Origin: Ecdyonurus torrentis
Taxonomy: Eukaryota; Arthropoda; Insecta; Ephemeroptera; Heptageniidae
NCBI GenBank assembly: GCA_949318235.1
Contig: OX439135.1
Location: forward strand, 21,117,395-21,181,394
Length of the DNA stretch: 64,000 nucleotides
Direction of reading: 5' to 3'
Within the stretch, counting starts at the first letter, position 1; each line of letters opens with the position of its first letter. Positions 1 through 21,065 of the stretch are shown piece after piece. Made by a program: the position numbers and the translations under genes. Under the pieces are notes generated by a model. That model saw only the letters and a program-made list of their open reading frames with translations, was not told the origin of the DNA and did no database searches.

Positions 1-196
1 ATCATCGTTTTAGGAGCAAAGAACAGGGTTTACGAACAGCATTAATGTTTCTTGTTAAGCCTTATGGAACATACCCCCTGGTAACCTAGCACTTGCCTTC
101 TCTTTAGTTTTTAACTCCTTTCTTTTGAAAGAAGCATCTCTTCAAATGTAACATTTATACCCCACATGAGTGTACATATTGATATTAGTAAACCTC

Positions 197-242
<46 letters not shown>

Positions 243-393
243 GTGAAATAATGATGATGATGCTTTTTAAATTGAGTGGCACAATTTTATTGGGGGGAAG
301 GAGGAGGTTAAGTAAGCATGACAAATATAATTTATATATTTGCTGCATATTTTGTTCTAAAATAATAGTCAAATAATTCAAGATTCATTTGAC

Positions 394-426
<33 letters not shown>

Positions 427-539
427 ATTTTTCCGATATTAAACTTGCATTTGTCATTGTTGAATTAAAAATGCAAATACTTGCCTTTAATCATTTATAG
501 GGGATATATTAAGGAAAATAAACCATCGCGATTAGGTAC

Positions 540-731
540 GATAAATTTGAAAGAAAAAGATAGAAGAAACCAGCAAGGGCCTTACCATAGTGAAGAGAGT
601 CCCATAGTTTGGTGAAAATCTCGGTGAAAGTTTTTCATATCTGTACTAGCAAGATTTTCACCAAACTATCAGATTCTTCACTATGGTAAGGCCCTTGCTG
701 GTTTCTCCTATCTTTTTCTTTCAAATTTATC
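540..731. mobile_element. Palindromic MITE, family P1, copy 1
   Basis: The left arm (from gataaatttgaaagaaaaag) is repeated almost perfectly as its reverse complement up to 731. The arms are about 90 bp with a short loop. Both arms carry the block accagcaagggccttacc and its complement. A second copy lies at 1526-1788. Confidence 0.8.
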
Positions 732-852
732 ATTTAATCATTTATTTTTAGTTAATACATATTTTATTATTTCTTAAAATGTACTGATACAGAACACAAT
801 AATTTATTTTTTGTTTAAAAAAAGTTGCATTGACAAAAAATTAATGTCTTAA

Positions 853-1324
853 TAGAAGACTTGCAAAAGTAGGTTTAGTGAGAAAATAAACAAACTGACA
901 GCCCAACAATACTAACAAAGTGCTAGCAGACGGCTTTGTGTTCCTGTCTACATTTAACATGCTTTCTTATGGGGATATGAAGCAGCTATAACACAAGTTA
1001 GAATTATTTTTCAATTTTTACTGTAGCTTACTGAGCCTCAAAGCTTTTGTTTTCCTGGATTTCAAGTGATTTGGTTAAAAATTATTTTTTCACCCAATTG
1101 ACTTCAAATCCAAGGAAACAAAAGCTTTGAGGCTCAGTAAGCTACAGTAAAAATTTCAGCTCTGAAAAATAGTTCTAACTCAAGTTATAGCTGCTGCATT
1201 CCACCATAAGAAAGCATGTTAAATGTAGACAGGAACACCAAATCGTCTGCTAGCACTTTGTTAGTATTGTTGGGCTGTCAGTTTGTTTACTTTCTCACTA
1301 AACCTGCTTTTGCAACGTCTTCTA
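853..1324. mobile_element. Large palindromic MITE, family P2
   Basis: Two arms of about 210 bp are near-perfect reverse complements around a centre near 1078. The left end is preceded by TTAA (849-852). A degraded relative lies at 37676-37940. There is no open reading frame. Confidence 0.8.
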
Positions 1325-1525
1325 TTCTTGAAGAGATCTTAAATTGTTAGATTTTAGTAGAGAGAGAAACTTCCAGTAATGTGTTCATAAGATTAACACA
1401 GCACTTATTTTATATTCTTTAGTTTTTAATTTCAATTCTATTAATGCCATAACTTTATATTTATAAATCAAATAGCACAAAACAAAAATAATGTTAAGGA
1501 TAATAAAACATCCCGATTAGGTAAT

Positions 1526-1788
1526 GAATGGAAGAAAGAGATAGGAGAAACCAGCAAGAGTTATGCCATAGTGAAGAAAGTCCCATAGTTTGGTGAAAAT
1601 CTTGCTAGCACAGCAATAAATGGACTAACAAAGACTCCATTTCTCTTGACGTTAAGTGCTGAAAGATATCCAATATGTGCTAATTTTGTATCTTTGTGCT
1701 AGTGAAATTGTCACCAAGCTATGGGACTCATTTTCACTGTGGTAAGGCCCCTGCTGGGTTTTCCTATCCTTTTCTTTCAAATTTTGTC
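1526..1788. mobile_element. Palindromic MITE, family P1, copy 2
   Basis: The arms match those of 540-731, but a spacer of about 100 bp (near 1607-1707) separates them. The left flanks of both copies also match (cgattaggta), so the true element may extend further left. Confidence 0.75.
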
Positions 1789-1793
1789 TTTAA

Positions 1794-1957
1794 GGGAGTA
1801 GGGTACCGACATCGGCCAAAACTTTTATCATCAAAAAAAGCTGAAATTTTGCTTGAGACAATTTCAAATATATAAAAAATTTGGGGGGTCATCGTGCAAA
1901 TTAATTTTATATGATTTTTTTGAAATTTTAAGCCCATATAAGGCCCAATGTTAATTT

Positions 1958-1990
<33 letters not shown>

Positions 1991-2117
1991 GGGACGTTCA
2001 AACATACTGAAATTTTTATCATGGATAGGTGTGACCCTTAGCTACACAATGACACCAAATTTAGACCCAAAACACGTTCTAGTTTTTTAGATATAAGGTC
2101 GGTACCCATTAACTCCC
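1794..2117. mobile_element. TTAA-flanked MITE, family Q, copy 1
   Basis: Inverted ends begin GGGAGTAGGGTACCGAC on the left and end with the near-complement on the right. TTAA lies directly outside both ends (1790-1793, 2118-2121). The interior includes a poly(T) run. A second copy at 21947-22573 is interrupted by another element. Confidence 0.8.
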
Positions 2118-2811
2118 TTAAAAAAAAGTGATTATCAAATATTAAAAATACCAAAAAATTGATTTTTTTTCCCCCTCACAATTTTATGTTAATTGTGAAA
2201 TTTATTTGCATGTTTGTTATTTTCAAAATGTAGCTTTATTTTTATTGTTCAAAAATATTTGTAAGCATTTAAATTTGTAATTTAAGTTCTTTTATTCCAA
2301 TAAATTGCATGGATTTTGTTGGTTTCTGTAAACATTGAAATACATTCATTATTCTAAAAACAATTTATTATTATTTTATTTCTTTTACATCCTTTTTCTA
2401 TCACAAGTTTTTGGTAGTTTTAGTATTTGGATGCACTTTTTGTATGTTTTGATTTTGCAATAATGGAGGTGTCAAACTAACAGAATAATGCAATTTTTTT
2501 TTCTTGCTTCAAAAGAGTCCAATCAATATGTTATGAGTTATTTTGTGCTAGTGCTTCATATTTGTTTCTTAATTGTAATAGTAGAAATATAAAATATAAA
2601 ACCATTGCGGTTGTGATGAAAGATTTTTTTTTTTTTTTTTTTTTTGTACACAGTACTTTTAGTTAGAAAAGAGAGAGAGAGTGAGAAAGAGAGAGAGAGA
2701 GAGAGAGAGAGCTTTTACTAGCTATTACGAGTTATTACGGTCCAACTAAAGCACTCCACAAATTCTTTATTGCGTATTAGATTAATTTTAAAGAAATAAT
2801 TTGGCTATTAA

Positions 2812-2961
2812 GATTTGCCAGGCCATGGCCGACCCGCCATGGAAGAACCCGTGAATCTTATGATAGGGTTTCGGAAGTCTCGGGAGTGTAAATTCAGTAT
2901 AAATGCAATGTAAATATGTAAATAACTAGCATAAGTTGTACCTCGCTTAGAGGTTTGATAG

Positions 2962-3005
<44 letters not shown>
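2812..3005 (+). mobile_element. 5'-truncated SINE 3' end with poly(A) tail
   Basis: A GC-richer body containing agggtttcggaagtctcggg ends in an A run of about 45. The body resembles the 3' half of the SINE at 25728-25992, so it is probably the same family, truncated at its 5' end. Confidence 0.6.
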
Positions 3006-3006
<1 letters not shown>

Positions 3007-3134
3007 CAAATTAGCTCAATTATTTCCTTAAAATTAAACAAATTAGCAATTAAAAGCATTAGTTATTATTTGCCCTAGTGGCGCGGTTAGGGCCGTAATA
3101 ACACGTATTTGTCACGTGCTAACCTTTTTCATAA

Positions 3135-3179
<45 letters not shown>

Positions 3180-3433
3180 CATTGCAAGTCAGAAATTAAT
3201 GGCATTAATCAAAGTATTATGATTTCATTATTTTACATTTTAAATAAGTTTTGACATCATATTAGATTATGAATAATAATTTATACTTTTACTTTTTTAT
3301 ATACCCCTATTTACAAGATTTAAGTACCCCATGTTTGTTATGACAACTTCAAGACTTATTATTTTTTACACAAGTAGATATTTTAAAGAATTAAGCAAGA
3401 TAAAATAGGAAATTTCTCTAAAAATATTAAAAT

Positions 3434-3485
<52 letters not shown>

Positions 3486-3539
3486 GTAAATTTTGCAACT
3501 AAAGTTTTTACTAAAACTGAGTTCCATGCTTGTTCATAG

Positions 3540-3705
3540 GTTTGATTATGGTGAAAAATTCTGGATCATAAAATGCAAGGCATTCACATGCACGTGTGGT
3601 GCAGACAATTGTCGTTACTCCTCTACAACCATTCAACAAACTTTAGAGAATTATAATCGCAGAATTCATATGGAAGAATTGGGACTTCGACGTATTAACA
3701 ACTAA
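3540..3705 (+). CDS. EHMT: Terminal exon of a G9a/EHMT-type H3K9 methyltransferase
   Basis: The acceptor ttcatag is followed by the last base of a split codon and 54 codons to TAA. The peptide begins FDYGEKFW, the conserved C-terminal SET motif whose tyrosine lines the active site. It continues through a post-SET zinc-binding signature, CTCGADNC (C-x-C-x4-C), followed by RYSS. The family's FDYGERFWDIK...CRCGSPKCRHS layout is characteristic of G9a/GLP (EHMT1/2), nuclear enzymes that mono- and dimethylate histone H3 lysine 9 using S-adenosylmethionine. The phase fits the Gly codon that precedes FDYG in the family. The remaining SET, pre-SET and ankyrin exons must lie upstream of the window. The basic tail after the zinc site (about 25 residues) is not recognised. 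The assignment to EHMT rather than SUV39 rests on the FDYGEKFW run. Confidence 0.88.
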
Positions 3706-3889
3706 TAACAATCTCTGTCATTTTTAAAAATGCTTCTATATAACTAATTTTGCATACTTTTTTTATAGATGTTTTTTTTTTCTCTAGAAATGTAAATGTA
3801 ACAAAAAATCGTGACGAATTTCCGCGAAGAAAAAAACTAAATATAAAAAAAAAATGAATTGATGTACGATAATAGTTATATGCGCGTTT

Positions 3890-3922
<33 letters not shown>

Positions 3923-3955
3923 TTGCTGAGATGTTAAAACTCATTATTTTGTGAA

Positions 3956-3961
3956 AATAAA
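3956..3961 (+). promoter_or_regulatory. Candidate polyadenylation signal of the EHMT-type gene
   Basis: AATAAA, 251 bases downstream of the stop codon, is the first canonical signal after it. Confidence 0.45.
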
Positions 3962-3974
3962 GTAATTTTACAGC

Positions 3975-4911
3975 TGAGATTTGAAAAGTAATTTTGCTGT
4001 ACAACAAAGTTAATGAAACTCAGATTCTATAATTTCAGTGCGCCTCTTTAATGCACTTTTTTTAATGCGCGTAAAGATATAAAAAAAGGTAAACATTCGG
4101 TAAAAGAAATTCAATTCTTTTCTAATACTTTAAGTATAAATTATTCTGTATTATGAGTGTTGTTTTCTTTTAGATAACCCAATTATATAAATATGCATAA
4201 ATATTAGTAAAAATAAATAACTTAATTGCTTTATATTCGTGTTTTAGCGGATTTAGTTATATGTGTGTTCATTTTGAAAGGTAATTAAAGTTACCATTTA
4301 GCTTTATATATAAAAGTACTAATAAATAAATTAATTGTATATATTAACTGTAAATATAAGAATAATACAAAGTGTGTGCAATTTAGTATAGTAAAATAAA
4401 AAAAAGGCTTTATTTTGTTTTTAAAGTTTTAAAATGTGATTTTTACTGATGCAAGTTTTTTTTTTTTTTTTTAGTTTTTTTTTTACACAATTAAGTTCTG
4501 TAGTTTTAAATTTGAAAATGTAAAATTTAATGGAGATTGATTGGTGAAGCGTGCTATATAGCCAGTTACAGAATGGATAAAGGAATCCCTGATTACCAAT
4601 CCTTTAAAGCAGCTTTCACAATGGACGCGAAAGATTCTACGTAAATTGATGTATTTCAATTGTTGTATTAATTAAAATGCGTCGCTTGAACTCACAATCT
4701 TATAATTATGGTTATTAATAAAAAGGTAATAATTATACAATACAGCAAACTTTATTTTAAAATAAAGTACTTGATAAATATACTGCATAACAATTATATT
4801 ATAGCATATTTTTGCTATACTAATTTAGTAACTGTTGTGCTATAAATGTAGCATAAATTATGTAATCTATTCTATCCGCTTATATCCATTGTAAAAGCTA
4901 CTTAACACTTT

Positions 4912-4943
<32 letters not shown>

Positions 4944-6260
4944 TTTTTGAAAGTGAAATAATGTTTTACGCACTTTTACATGTTTTAAGGTACTTTATTA
5001 AAAAAAAAACTATGTATTGTTAAGTTACTATAAATGTAAATTGAAAACTAATAATTTCGTTTTTGAAAACGTATTAAATCAACATACCTTGCTCAACATT
5101 TTGGAAAACCTTTTCACTGAGGGATGCTTCTGAATAATTCAAAGTTGTTATTTTTTGTTATTTTAATTCATTTTTACATATTCGCGCCAACATTTTTTTT
5201 AATCCATTTTATTTACGTGCATTTCAAATTTATGCTACTTCTTATTGTGTTTGTTATTGTTAATTTTTTGATAATCTCTTCCCAGTTCTCTTTTTTATTA
5301 TAATTTTTTTTCTTCATGTTAAATTTATTTTTAAGGCTATTTTTTATTATTTTAATTTTTCAATACCATACTTCAGTTTTTATAAATTTTTTTCTGAGAA
5401 AAAGATGTAAATATTTATCATTTTTTTAATGTTTAACATAACAATAAAATTACGTATTTAAACTGTTGGCCCTCGCCCAAGGTCATTGATCATAAGGAAG
5501 GTCATATCAAGGTCACCTGTTAAAATATCTCCCATTTATTCTCCCTTCTTTTGGTAACAAAAAAATTGTGTAACATGTAAATGTTTTACATAAAAAATCG
5601 TCTTTATCAAATTGGAAAGCATTATATTATAGTTTTTAATGCTTGAAAACAAAACAAACAAAAAAATTGTAAATATGTCCTAAAGGTTTGGATCTTAAGA
5701 TTATTGTTATATATAAGTACATGGAAAAAATGATTAAATTATTCTAATAGAAATTAAAATCTCTTAATCCTATACATAATATTAATTTTTGGATTTTGTA
5801 GAAAAAATTTTTTTCCCTAATTTTCTTTAAATTGTATGTGCTGAACATTTTTTTAGTGGTATTTGGGTTAAGGTTATTTTTTTTATCACAACTCTATGTA
5901 ACCTCAAAACAACAACATTTAAATACACTTTAAGTACGCCAAAATATAGTACAAGAAGAAAATAAATGGCAATCAAAAATATATTGTTAAAAATTCTCTA
6001 ATAGTACAAATTTTATTGAGGATTTCTCAACAACTCTTAATAATCTTGTTAGAGAAGCAATTTTTACAAAAAAAAAAAGTTTTATAATTTTTGTGTACAT
6101 TAATTCAATTTTGTAATGGTTTATCAGGAATATGCCACTTACCCCCCCCCTCCTTTTTTAAAATTATTTTAAATTTTTTTTTTTTCATTAAACTTTCTAA
6201 GATTTAAAACATAGTAATGAAAAATTGTGTAAGGATTAAATTAAGAGATTTTAAAATTAT
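3975..6260. other. A+T-rich intergenic sequence
   Basis: No gene is recognised. The stretch holds short homopolymers and one AT-rich repeat (4742-4872). Confidence 0.6.
4742..4872. repeat. AT-rich repeat, family M (GCATAAATTATG type)
   Basis: It carries repeated, partly inverted blocks such as gcataaattatg and gcataacaatta. The same vocabulary recurs at 11945-12120, 12795-12912, 32945-33115 and 44232-44400. Ends are approximate. Confidence 0.4.
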
Positions 6261-6266
6261 GTTGTA

Positions 6267-6384
6267 CAGCTCTGGCCAAAAGTTCCCGAACGGGGCAGCG
6301 GCGTCCGCTTCGTTTTCTCATAAAGATAACAGTGAGGTTATGGGTTGCCTATACAAATCGTTTGGTAACTTTTGACCAGAGATG
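6267..6384. mobile_element. Short mariner-like MITE (118 bp)
   Basis: Inverted ends CAGCTCTGGCCAAAAGTTCC and, on the right, the near-complement ending CCAGAGATG. TA lies outside both ends. No coding capacity. Confidence 0.7.
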
Positions 6385-6386
6385 TA

Positions 6387-7245
6387 CGTATGTATGTAAG
6401 TATGAAGATCTGAAGTTTTGAAGAATGGCAAAAGTATGTATTTGAAACGTATATATCAAAATGTGGATTAAATTGGGCATTTTAGAATGTAACATATTTA
6501 TAATAAATATGTAGATTATTGTTTAATTTGTAATTAAAATTGGAATATTAATAATCTATATCATAAGTAACGCAACGTGATTTGCGATGATTAAATTAAT
6601 TTAAGAAGCTAATTTAAATTTAAGTGCAAAAAAAAATCGACTTTTGATTTAGTTTGAAATTTGTGCTTAAAAAGGCTTTAATATTTAATTATATTGATCT
6701 GCCTGTATCAATATAAAAAAAAAAAATCAAAGTATTTTGCTTTAATTTATGATTGACTTGAAAAGATAATAATAACAAAAAGTGTAGGTAAATGAATGTA
6801 TTATGGATATGAAAGGAAAACTAGCTTTATCACTGCCATTAGTTTGATAAAGGATAAAACAAAATGTATATAAAAAAAATTATGAATATAAATCTTTGTG
6901 TGTGTGTGTAATATTAATTAATCTTATAAATATTTGTGTGTAAGAATTAGTGCATGGTTTATATAGTAGTATTTTCATTTCTCAACTAAAGATTTTTCGA
7001 TATTCAATTTTTCTTCTAATTCCTTAAAATTTGATTTATATAAAACGTTTATTGGTAAATTATCATTTAGAATTTTTTTAACACTTTAGTATTATGTGAT
7101 ATACGAGGCCAAATTTTCCGCGGCTTCGTCAAACATGCATCTATAAAATCTCAATTGTAGCAATTTTAATATTTATTTGTAACTGTTTATATGTTTGCAG
7201 GCTTTATTAAAGTAAATGTTTGTCATCGCGTCACTATGAAATTTA

Positions 7246-7276
<31 letters not shown>

Positions 7277-7890
7277 GAATATTTTAGTAACAGTATTTTG
7301 AGCAAATGTAAAAAAAAAAAAAAAAAAAAAAAAATGTCTTTAAAACTTTTGCAGAGTTAACTTTTAAAATAATGCGGGAGTTTTTTTATTATTTTTTTTT
7401 TTTAACGTATTTCACTTTCAAAAGTAGAAAAAAAAACATCGTTTTTCTTCTATAGAAATGTAAAATAACTCCGTAACATGTATAATTAATCTATATGTGA
7501 TTCTCTTATTATTTATGACTTCTAACTCACCCCAGTGTTTTTGTAATAATAATATTTAAGTATGCTTGCATCATGATGTAATTTTAATTTAGAAGCGTAT
7601 TATAGTAAAATATATTATGGACTAATTTAATTTTTTTTTTTATTATAAAGTTTTGTTGTGATGGAAAACTTTTTTAAATACTTTTTTTTTTTTATGTACA
7701 CTTGTTTTTGCATCATGATATTTTTACCATTCAAAAATATTCGCGCTATAATGTTGTATTTTAATAAAGTGTTGCTTGGATGGTAAAAATTATATTGAAA
7801 ACTAGTGTATGCGCTACATACTAATTTTTGTTTTAATATGAATTATAATTATAGGTCTTAGCGTTATTTTTTTATTGTATATTCTAAAAG
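6387..7890. other. A+T-rich intergenic sequence
   Basis: Homopolymer runs (7249-7277 T, 7311-7334 A) and a short (TG)n near 6900. Nothing gene-like is seen. Confidence 0.6.
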
Positions 7891-7894
7891 AGGT

Positions 7895-8130
7895 TTATAT
7901 TTTTTTTAGTGGAGGTTACCGGCTAAAAAAGTTTAAAATTAAAAAAAAATTAATTATTAATTTTAAAAATTCTCATTTTAATGTCTCAGGTATCGGTGGA
8001 GTAGTTTTCTCAAAAATCGAAAAAAATAAAAAAATAAAAACGTGTTTTTCCCCGTAAGCGTAATGTTAAATTAGGTGACCCTTGGCTTTCGCCTCGTTTT
8101 CCCGCGCGCCAAACCGATAAGCTCCTTTAA
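7895..8130 (-). repeat. Dispersed repeat, family L, copy 1
   Basis: The reverse complement contains cctaatttaacattacg and a block reading as ttttgagaaaact, both shared with 48255-48465 and 50995-51140 in the other orientation. Boundaries are uncertain. Confidence 0.55.
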
Positions 8131-10330
8131 AGATGTTTTTTATACAAATCTACAATTGTATTACTTTTAAAGTAGGGGGTGGGACAATTTCTAGATCTTC
8201 TATTGTTGTTAGATTTGAAATCATTTTAATTTTATCAGCTAACCCTGCTGAAAATTTCATGGTTGGTTATCAATTGCAATATGGACAAAACTATAAGCTT
8301 TGTGGGACTTATTTTAAATCCTCTTTGAATCCCCTTTCCCCCCGTAAATATAAATTTCGCAAAGTAACATCTCACAATAAAAATTTTCGTAAGCCAAAAT
8401 ACCATTTTTTTTTCTAATTATTTGACTACTTTTCCTGATGAACTTTTGCATATTTTACTGACATGATTAAAAAAAATATACCATGATAATATTAGCATTG
8501 GAAGCCTTTTTTTTATCGCAACTTGTCGTAACTTTACTTTAAATTGACCACCAAAATTTAAAAAAAAAGTATTTTAGAAAATATAATAAAACAATTAAGC
8601 TAAGATCTACGTAATTAAAGTTTAATTATTACTCATACTATTTTAATTGTTATTAGTTATTCAATTTTTTTGTTATTCTGTTATATTTCTTATTTTAATT
8701 AATTTTAATTTGATGGCACAAATTGTTAATTACGATATATTATCGTATTTTTTGGAGCGCTTTTGTTTTTTCTATGCTTCGTAAATTATTTTTCAAAAGT
8801 TATTTACTTTTAATAAATATTTTTTTTAATAATTCACATTGTAAAAAAAATTAATTTACGATTTTGGTAATGAATTGAAGTGTTCTATTAAAATTTAAAA
8901 AAAGAAGAGAAAAAGAGGAATAAATTTTTAAACAAATTAATACTCTATAGGTATTAATTGAAATTTTTAGTGTGTAAAAAAATATATAATCATAATTAAA
9001 GTGGTTAAATGAAAATAAATAATAATTATATAAAAAAAAAACTTGATATGAAGTACTTGAACTATTTTCAAAGAGAGAAACAAAACTAAAACTGAAAGTA
9101 TCAAGACAATGTTTTTAGCTAGGTGTTGTAAAAATTTTGTGACCTGTACTGTACGTGTTAAAAAAAAAAGTTAAAGTATAAGTCTGATTTTATTTTATCT
9201 TTTTTCTTCTTCTCCTTTGTTGATTGTAATATTAATTGTCTATGAAATTAATCCTAATAAAAATAAAGCAAAAGCAAAAAAAAAAAAAAAAAGTTTTATT
9301 GAAATTGTATTTTTGTAAGCCCAAATATTTGTGTACGATAAGGCAACGATGTTAAACAATAAATAAGCAAATTAATGATTGCAAAATTATTAAACTAGTA
9401 GGAAAAAAAATCTTAAAACTTTAACTTAATTTTGCATGTCTGTTAAAATATTTTTTATAATAATGGTAATACTAAAAATTTAGATGGGAGTCTTGCCAAT
9501 AATAAAATATATAAGTATTATGAATTAAAATGCTATAATATATTTGCAATTAGGTATTACGATTAAAAAAAAAAAAAAATCTTATTTTGATGGAATAATA
9601 AAATTTATTAATAATAGTTACACATATTTTTTCTTCCTTTTTTTTTTTTTTTTTTTTTTTTTTAGTTAATGTAATTTTGAAAATAAACACATTTCATTTT
9701 TTATTGTTTGATAGAACTAGAACTATAACATATTACAGTTTAGTAAGTAATTTGACTTGACAGGCAATATGTATTCGCCTCTCCTCGTTACTTTAAAAAA
9801 AAATAATAATAATAAAAAAAACGCTTAAATCTATAATAATAATAAAACTTTCAGAAAGGTATTTAAAAAAAAGTTGTATGACTGCAATAGGTCATATTTT
9901 TAAGCAAAAGAAAAACAATTAAAAGTATATCGTTAATAAATAATTTTAAAGTCTAAAATTTTATAGCTTATTTTTCATAAATATATTATTTTCTTTGTCA
10001 AAATAAATATTACATAAAATCTACATTTTTTAACAACTATAACTATCACCATAAAATAATCAATTAGTTTTAAGGATATCTATATTTTTTTAACATACTT
10101 TTATTCACCCCTGCTGTTACAGCAAAGTGACGTTATATATTTTTTGGACGTCAAACTTATAACTGATAATGACAAACACTTATGAAAAAGATAAGACAAT
10201 TATTTTCACATGTACATACGTTTTAAAGTTATGCAGTAATGTCATTATATGGCGTAAAAAAATTTGTTTGTTACTTAAAAATTATTGAGCACATTTTTAA
10301 GTGTACATAATTTTTTTTATTTTTTAACAG
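8131..10330. other. A+T-rich sequence upstream of the protease gene
   Basis: An ORF at 8133-8417 has no recognisable domain and biased A+T codons, so I do not call it. No promoter motif is convincing. An acceptor-like tract ends at 10330, so the true first non-coding exon may lie in this stretch. Confidence 0.5.
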
Positions 10331-10384
10331 TTGCGTTTTAAACTTCAAAGTTCAAAAAAGTAAATAATAGTGTTTTGTGACAAT
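10331..10384 (+). other. Probable 5' UTR part of the first coding exon of the protease
   Basis: A pyrimidine-rich tract ending aacag at 10330 looks like a 3' splice site, implying an upstream non-coding exon. An in-frame TAA at 10361 supports the ATG at 10385 as the start. Confidence 0.45.
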
Positions 10385-18688
<8,304 letters not shown>

Positions 18689-18800
18689 CTAAAAATTGTG
18701 ATATTCTTAGTACAGTAAAGTTAAAATGATCACATGTATAATTTTATTTTATTATTGATAAAGACTTATATGAAATCCTCAATAATGTCCTCTACATTGT

Positions 18801-18912
<112 letters not shown>

Positions 18913-19268
18913 CTGACCACTGATGGAAAAAAACTTTTTTTTATTTCTTTTATGGTTTTTTTTTTCAGTATACTTTAGTTTGCATTATATATATCGCCCA
19001 AAGCTATAAATCCATTTTAAATGACACTTTTTATTTAAGTTAACGATTATTAATTAGAATAGTTGAATTGAATATGCATAAAATCTCAAACACACGGACA
19101 TTAGTTAATGTTATGGTAATAATGCATGGTAGCTCATTATATGGTCAGTCACAATTAGTTTTTTTTTTTTTTTTTCATAATTATAATAACTATCTACATA
19201 TTTAATAAATGCATTATGCATTAGTGGTATAACAGCATAATATACATTATACTTATCTTACATTATTG

Positions 19269-19432
19269 CAGGGTCGGACTGGGGTGAAAAGGCCTCGGCG
19301 GGGATCCTCCGAGAGGGGCCTCATTTTTTGCAACCACGCCCCTTTTTTACCTTTTTTACCAGTTTGAGGGCCTCAAAACTGGGGGGGCCTCGGCGGGGAT
19401 GCCGCGTAGCCCTTATGGCCAGTCCGACCCTG
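19269..19432. mobile_element. hAT-type MITE (164 bp) with perfect 8-bp target duplication
   Basis: Inverted ends CAGGGTCGGACTGG and CCAGTCCGACCCTG. The flanks cattattg (19261-19268 and 19433-19440) are identical. The interior is GC-rich (ggcctcggcggggat, present twice). It sits inside an AT-rich family M-like repeat. Confidence 0.93.
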
Positions 19433-19715
19433 CATTATTGTACTTATGTTAAATAGCACAATTCATGTTATATGATGTACAGCATAAATGCCGATCCAAC
19501 ATTTAAAATGACATAAATTACGTAACTATTTTCTTTTCGTTGCAACTTTATAAGTAGCCTCAATAAAATGTATTCATTCTCAAAGCTCAATAGAGAAGAA
19601 AAAAATAAAAAGAAGAAGAAGAAACACACAGATCAGTATCTGTATCTTTCAATTACATCGATTCCATGATAACTTCATAATTTTTTTAAAATATCCTATC
19701 ATATTATTACTTATA

Positions 19716-20018
19716 GGGTGGTTTCATTCATGTTAAAGTTGACGCCATAAGTGAGAGCTTAATAACATGGGACAGTATAGGAAAATAACTTATTTTGCCG
19801 CAGTTTAAAAATACTTCGCAATATTTTTGAGAGCATTGATGTTGTTAACATGTTGAATTAGTACCTTAAGTATGTAAGAAAAATAATAATAACCAAAAAA
19901 GATCTAATTTTCCAAATAAAATAGCTAAAAACTACGATTTTCCTATGCTGAGCAATGTTATTCATTGCTCAAGAAGAGCATAGAAAAGCATTCAGAATGA
20001 CGTCATGTGCACATACCC
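19716..20018 (+). mobile_element. TA-flanked MITE, family A, copy 1
   Basis: Starts GGGTGGTTTCATTCATGTTA after TA and ends with the motif gaatgacgtcatgtgcaca before TA. The other copies (24306, 25349, 28990, 32338, 42740, 46593, 48990 and 61875) share the internal blocks gagcattgatg and tgagcaatgtta. Confidence 0.85.
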
Positions 20019-20022
20019 TAAT

Positions 20023-20860
20023 TCTGCATTACGATACGTTAGAATGAAACTTTAGGTTGTGTACTATTTTCAATATCATTTCTTGCATTTCTGTCAATGT
20101 CTTTCTTTGATTCCTATCTCTTTAAAACCATTTAGTCATAACATTAGATCGTGGTTGATCAATAACTTTTTGTTATATTAATAAATTCGAAAACTTGCTA
20201 ATGCTAACTAAGAAATATCAATTATTTATATAAGTTTTTTAAAGTATAAATAATTAAAGTTTAAAATTGTTTATTAAATTCTAAATATATATTAAATTAA
20301 AATTATACATAATTTAATTATTTAAATAATATTTTATAATATTAAAATAATTTTTTATTTATTTTATGTAATTAAATAAAAAAAAATTATCAAAAAATTG
20401 TTTAAATTAATTTTTCTGTGTAATGTTTTTGATGTGAATGCATTTAAACAACTAATTTTACCATTAAATTTAAAAAAAAGACAAAACTTATTATTTTAAC
20501 TTTTTGCAAATGTTTTGTTTGGGATTCGAATTTGTATTTTGAGCTTTGAGCTTATGTTATGATATTTAACTGTTCATTGAATTTATTTGATTCGTTTTAA
20601 ATTCTCCGTTTTTTTTTTATTATTATTTTTTTGTATTTATTGTTGTTATAAATCTTTGAAAGAAGAAAACTATTTTTATCATACCCCATATCTAAAGAAC
20701 CAAAATTACACACAAACAACATACAAAGAAAAAAAAGTGGAAAAAAAAGTGAATTAATTAGTAGGGTTAATACCAATGCAAGATTGTGGCCACCCTGGCC
20801 AACAATTAATTAATTAGACGTAATTAGCAGATTATGGCTTTATAATCGCAAGATTTAGTC
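20023..20860. other. A+T-rich sequence without recognised features
   Basis: Nothing gene-like. Very A/T-biased near 20220-20460. Confidence 0.6.
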
Positions 20861-20861
20861 A

Positions 20862-20948
20862 ACGACAGAACAGACTTACGGAATCTGCACAAGCAGAATC
20901 CTGTTTGTTTTGTCACCCTAAACAACCAACCAATATTTAAGGAAAGAA
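20862..20948 (-). repeat. Dispersed repeat, family O, copy 2
   Basis: Reverse complement of 16125-16215: gtcaacgacagaacag, aatctgcacaagcagaat and caccctaaacaaccaacc. Confidence 0.7.
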
Positions 20949-21065
20949 AATAATAATAACCATTGATAATATATAATATGTCCAGTTTTAACAAAATATC
21001 TTACGTAATATTACCTATATTACAATTCAACAGTTAAGCATCATGAAATCATAATACCTTTCGGT

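Larger units (their letters stand above)
1..3539 (+). other. 3' part of the last intron of an EHMT-type gene
   Basis: No coding exon is seen here. The stretch ends in a splice acceptor (ttcatag) directly before the SET-terminal exon. It holds poly(T) tracts (199-239, 3138-3179, 3437-3481), four palindromic or TTAA-flanked MITEs and a SINE 3' end, listed separately. That it is all one intron is inferred from the downstream exon beginning within a codon. Confidence 0.6.

Noticed and set aside
8133..8417. 94-aa ORF
   Set aside because: Codon use follows local A+T bias, no domain or homologous second copy is recognised, and the start lies at the edge of a dispersed repeat.
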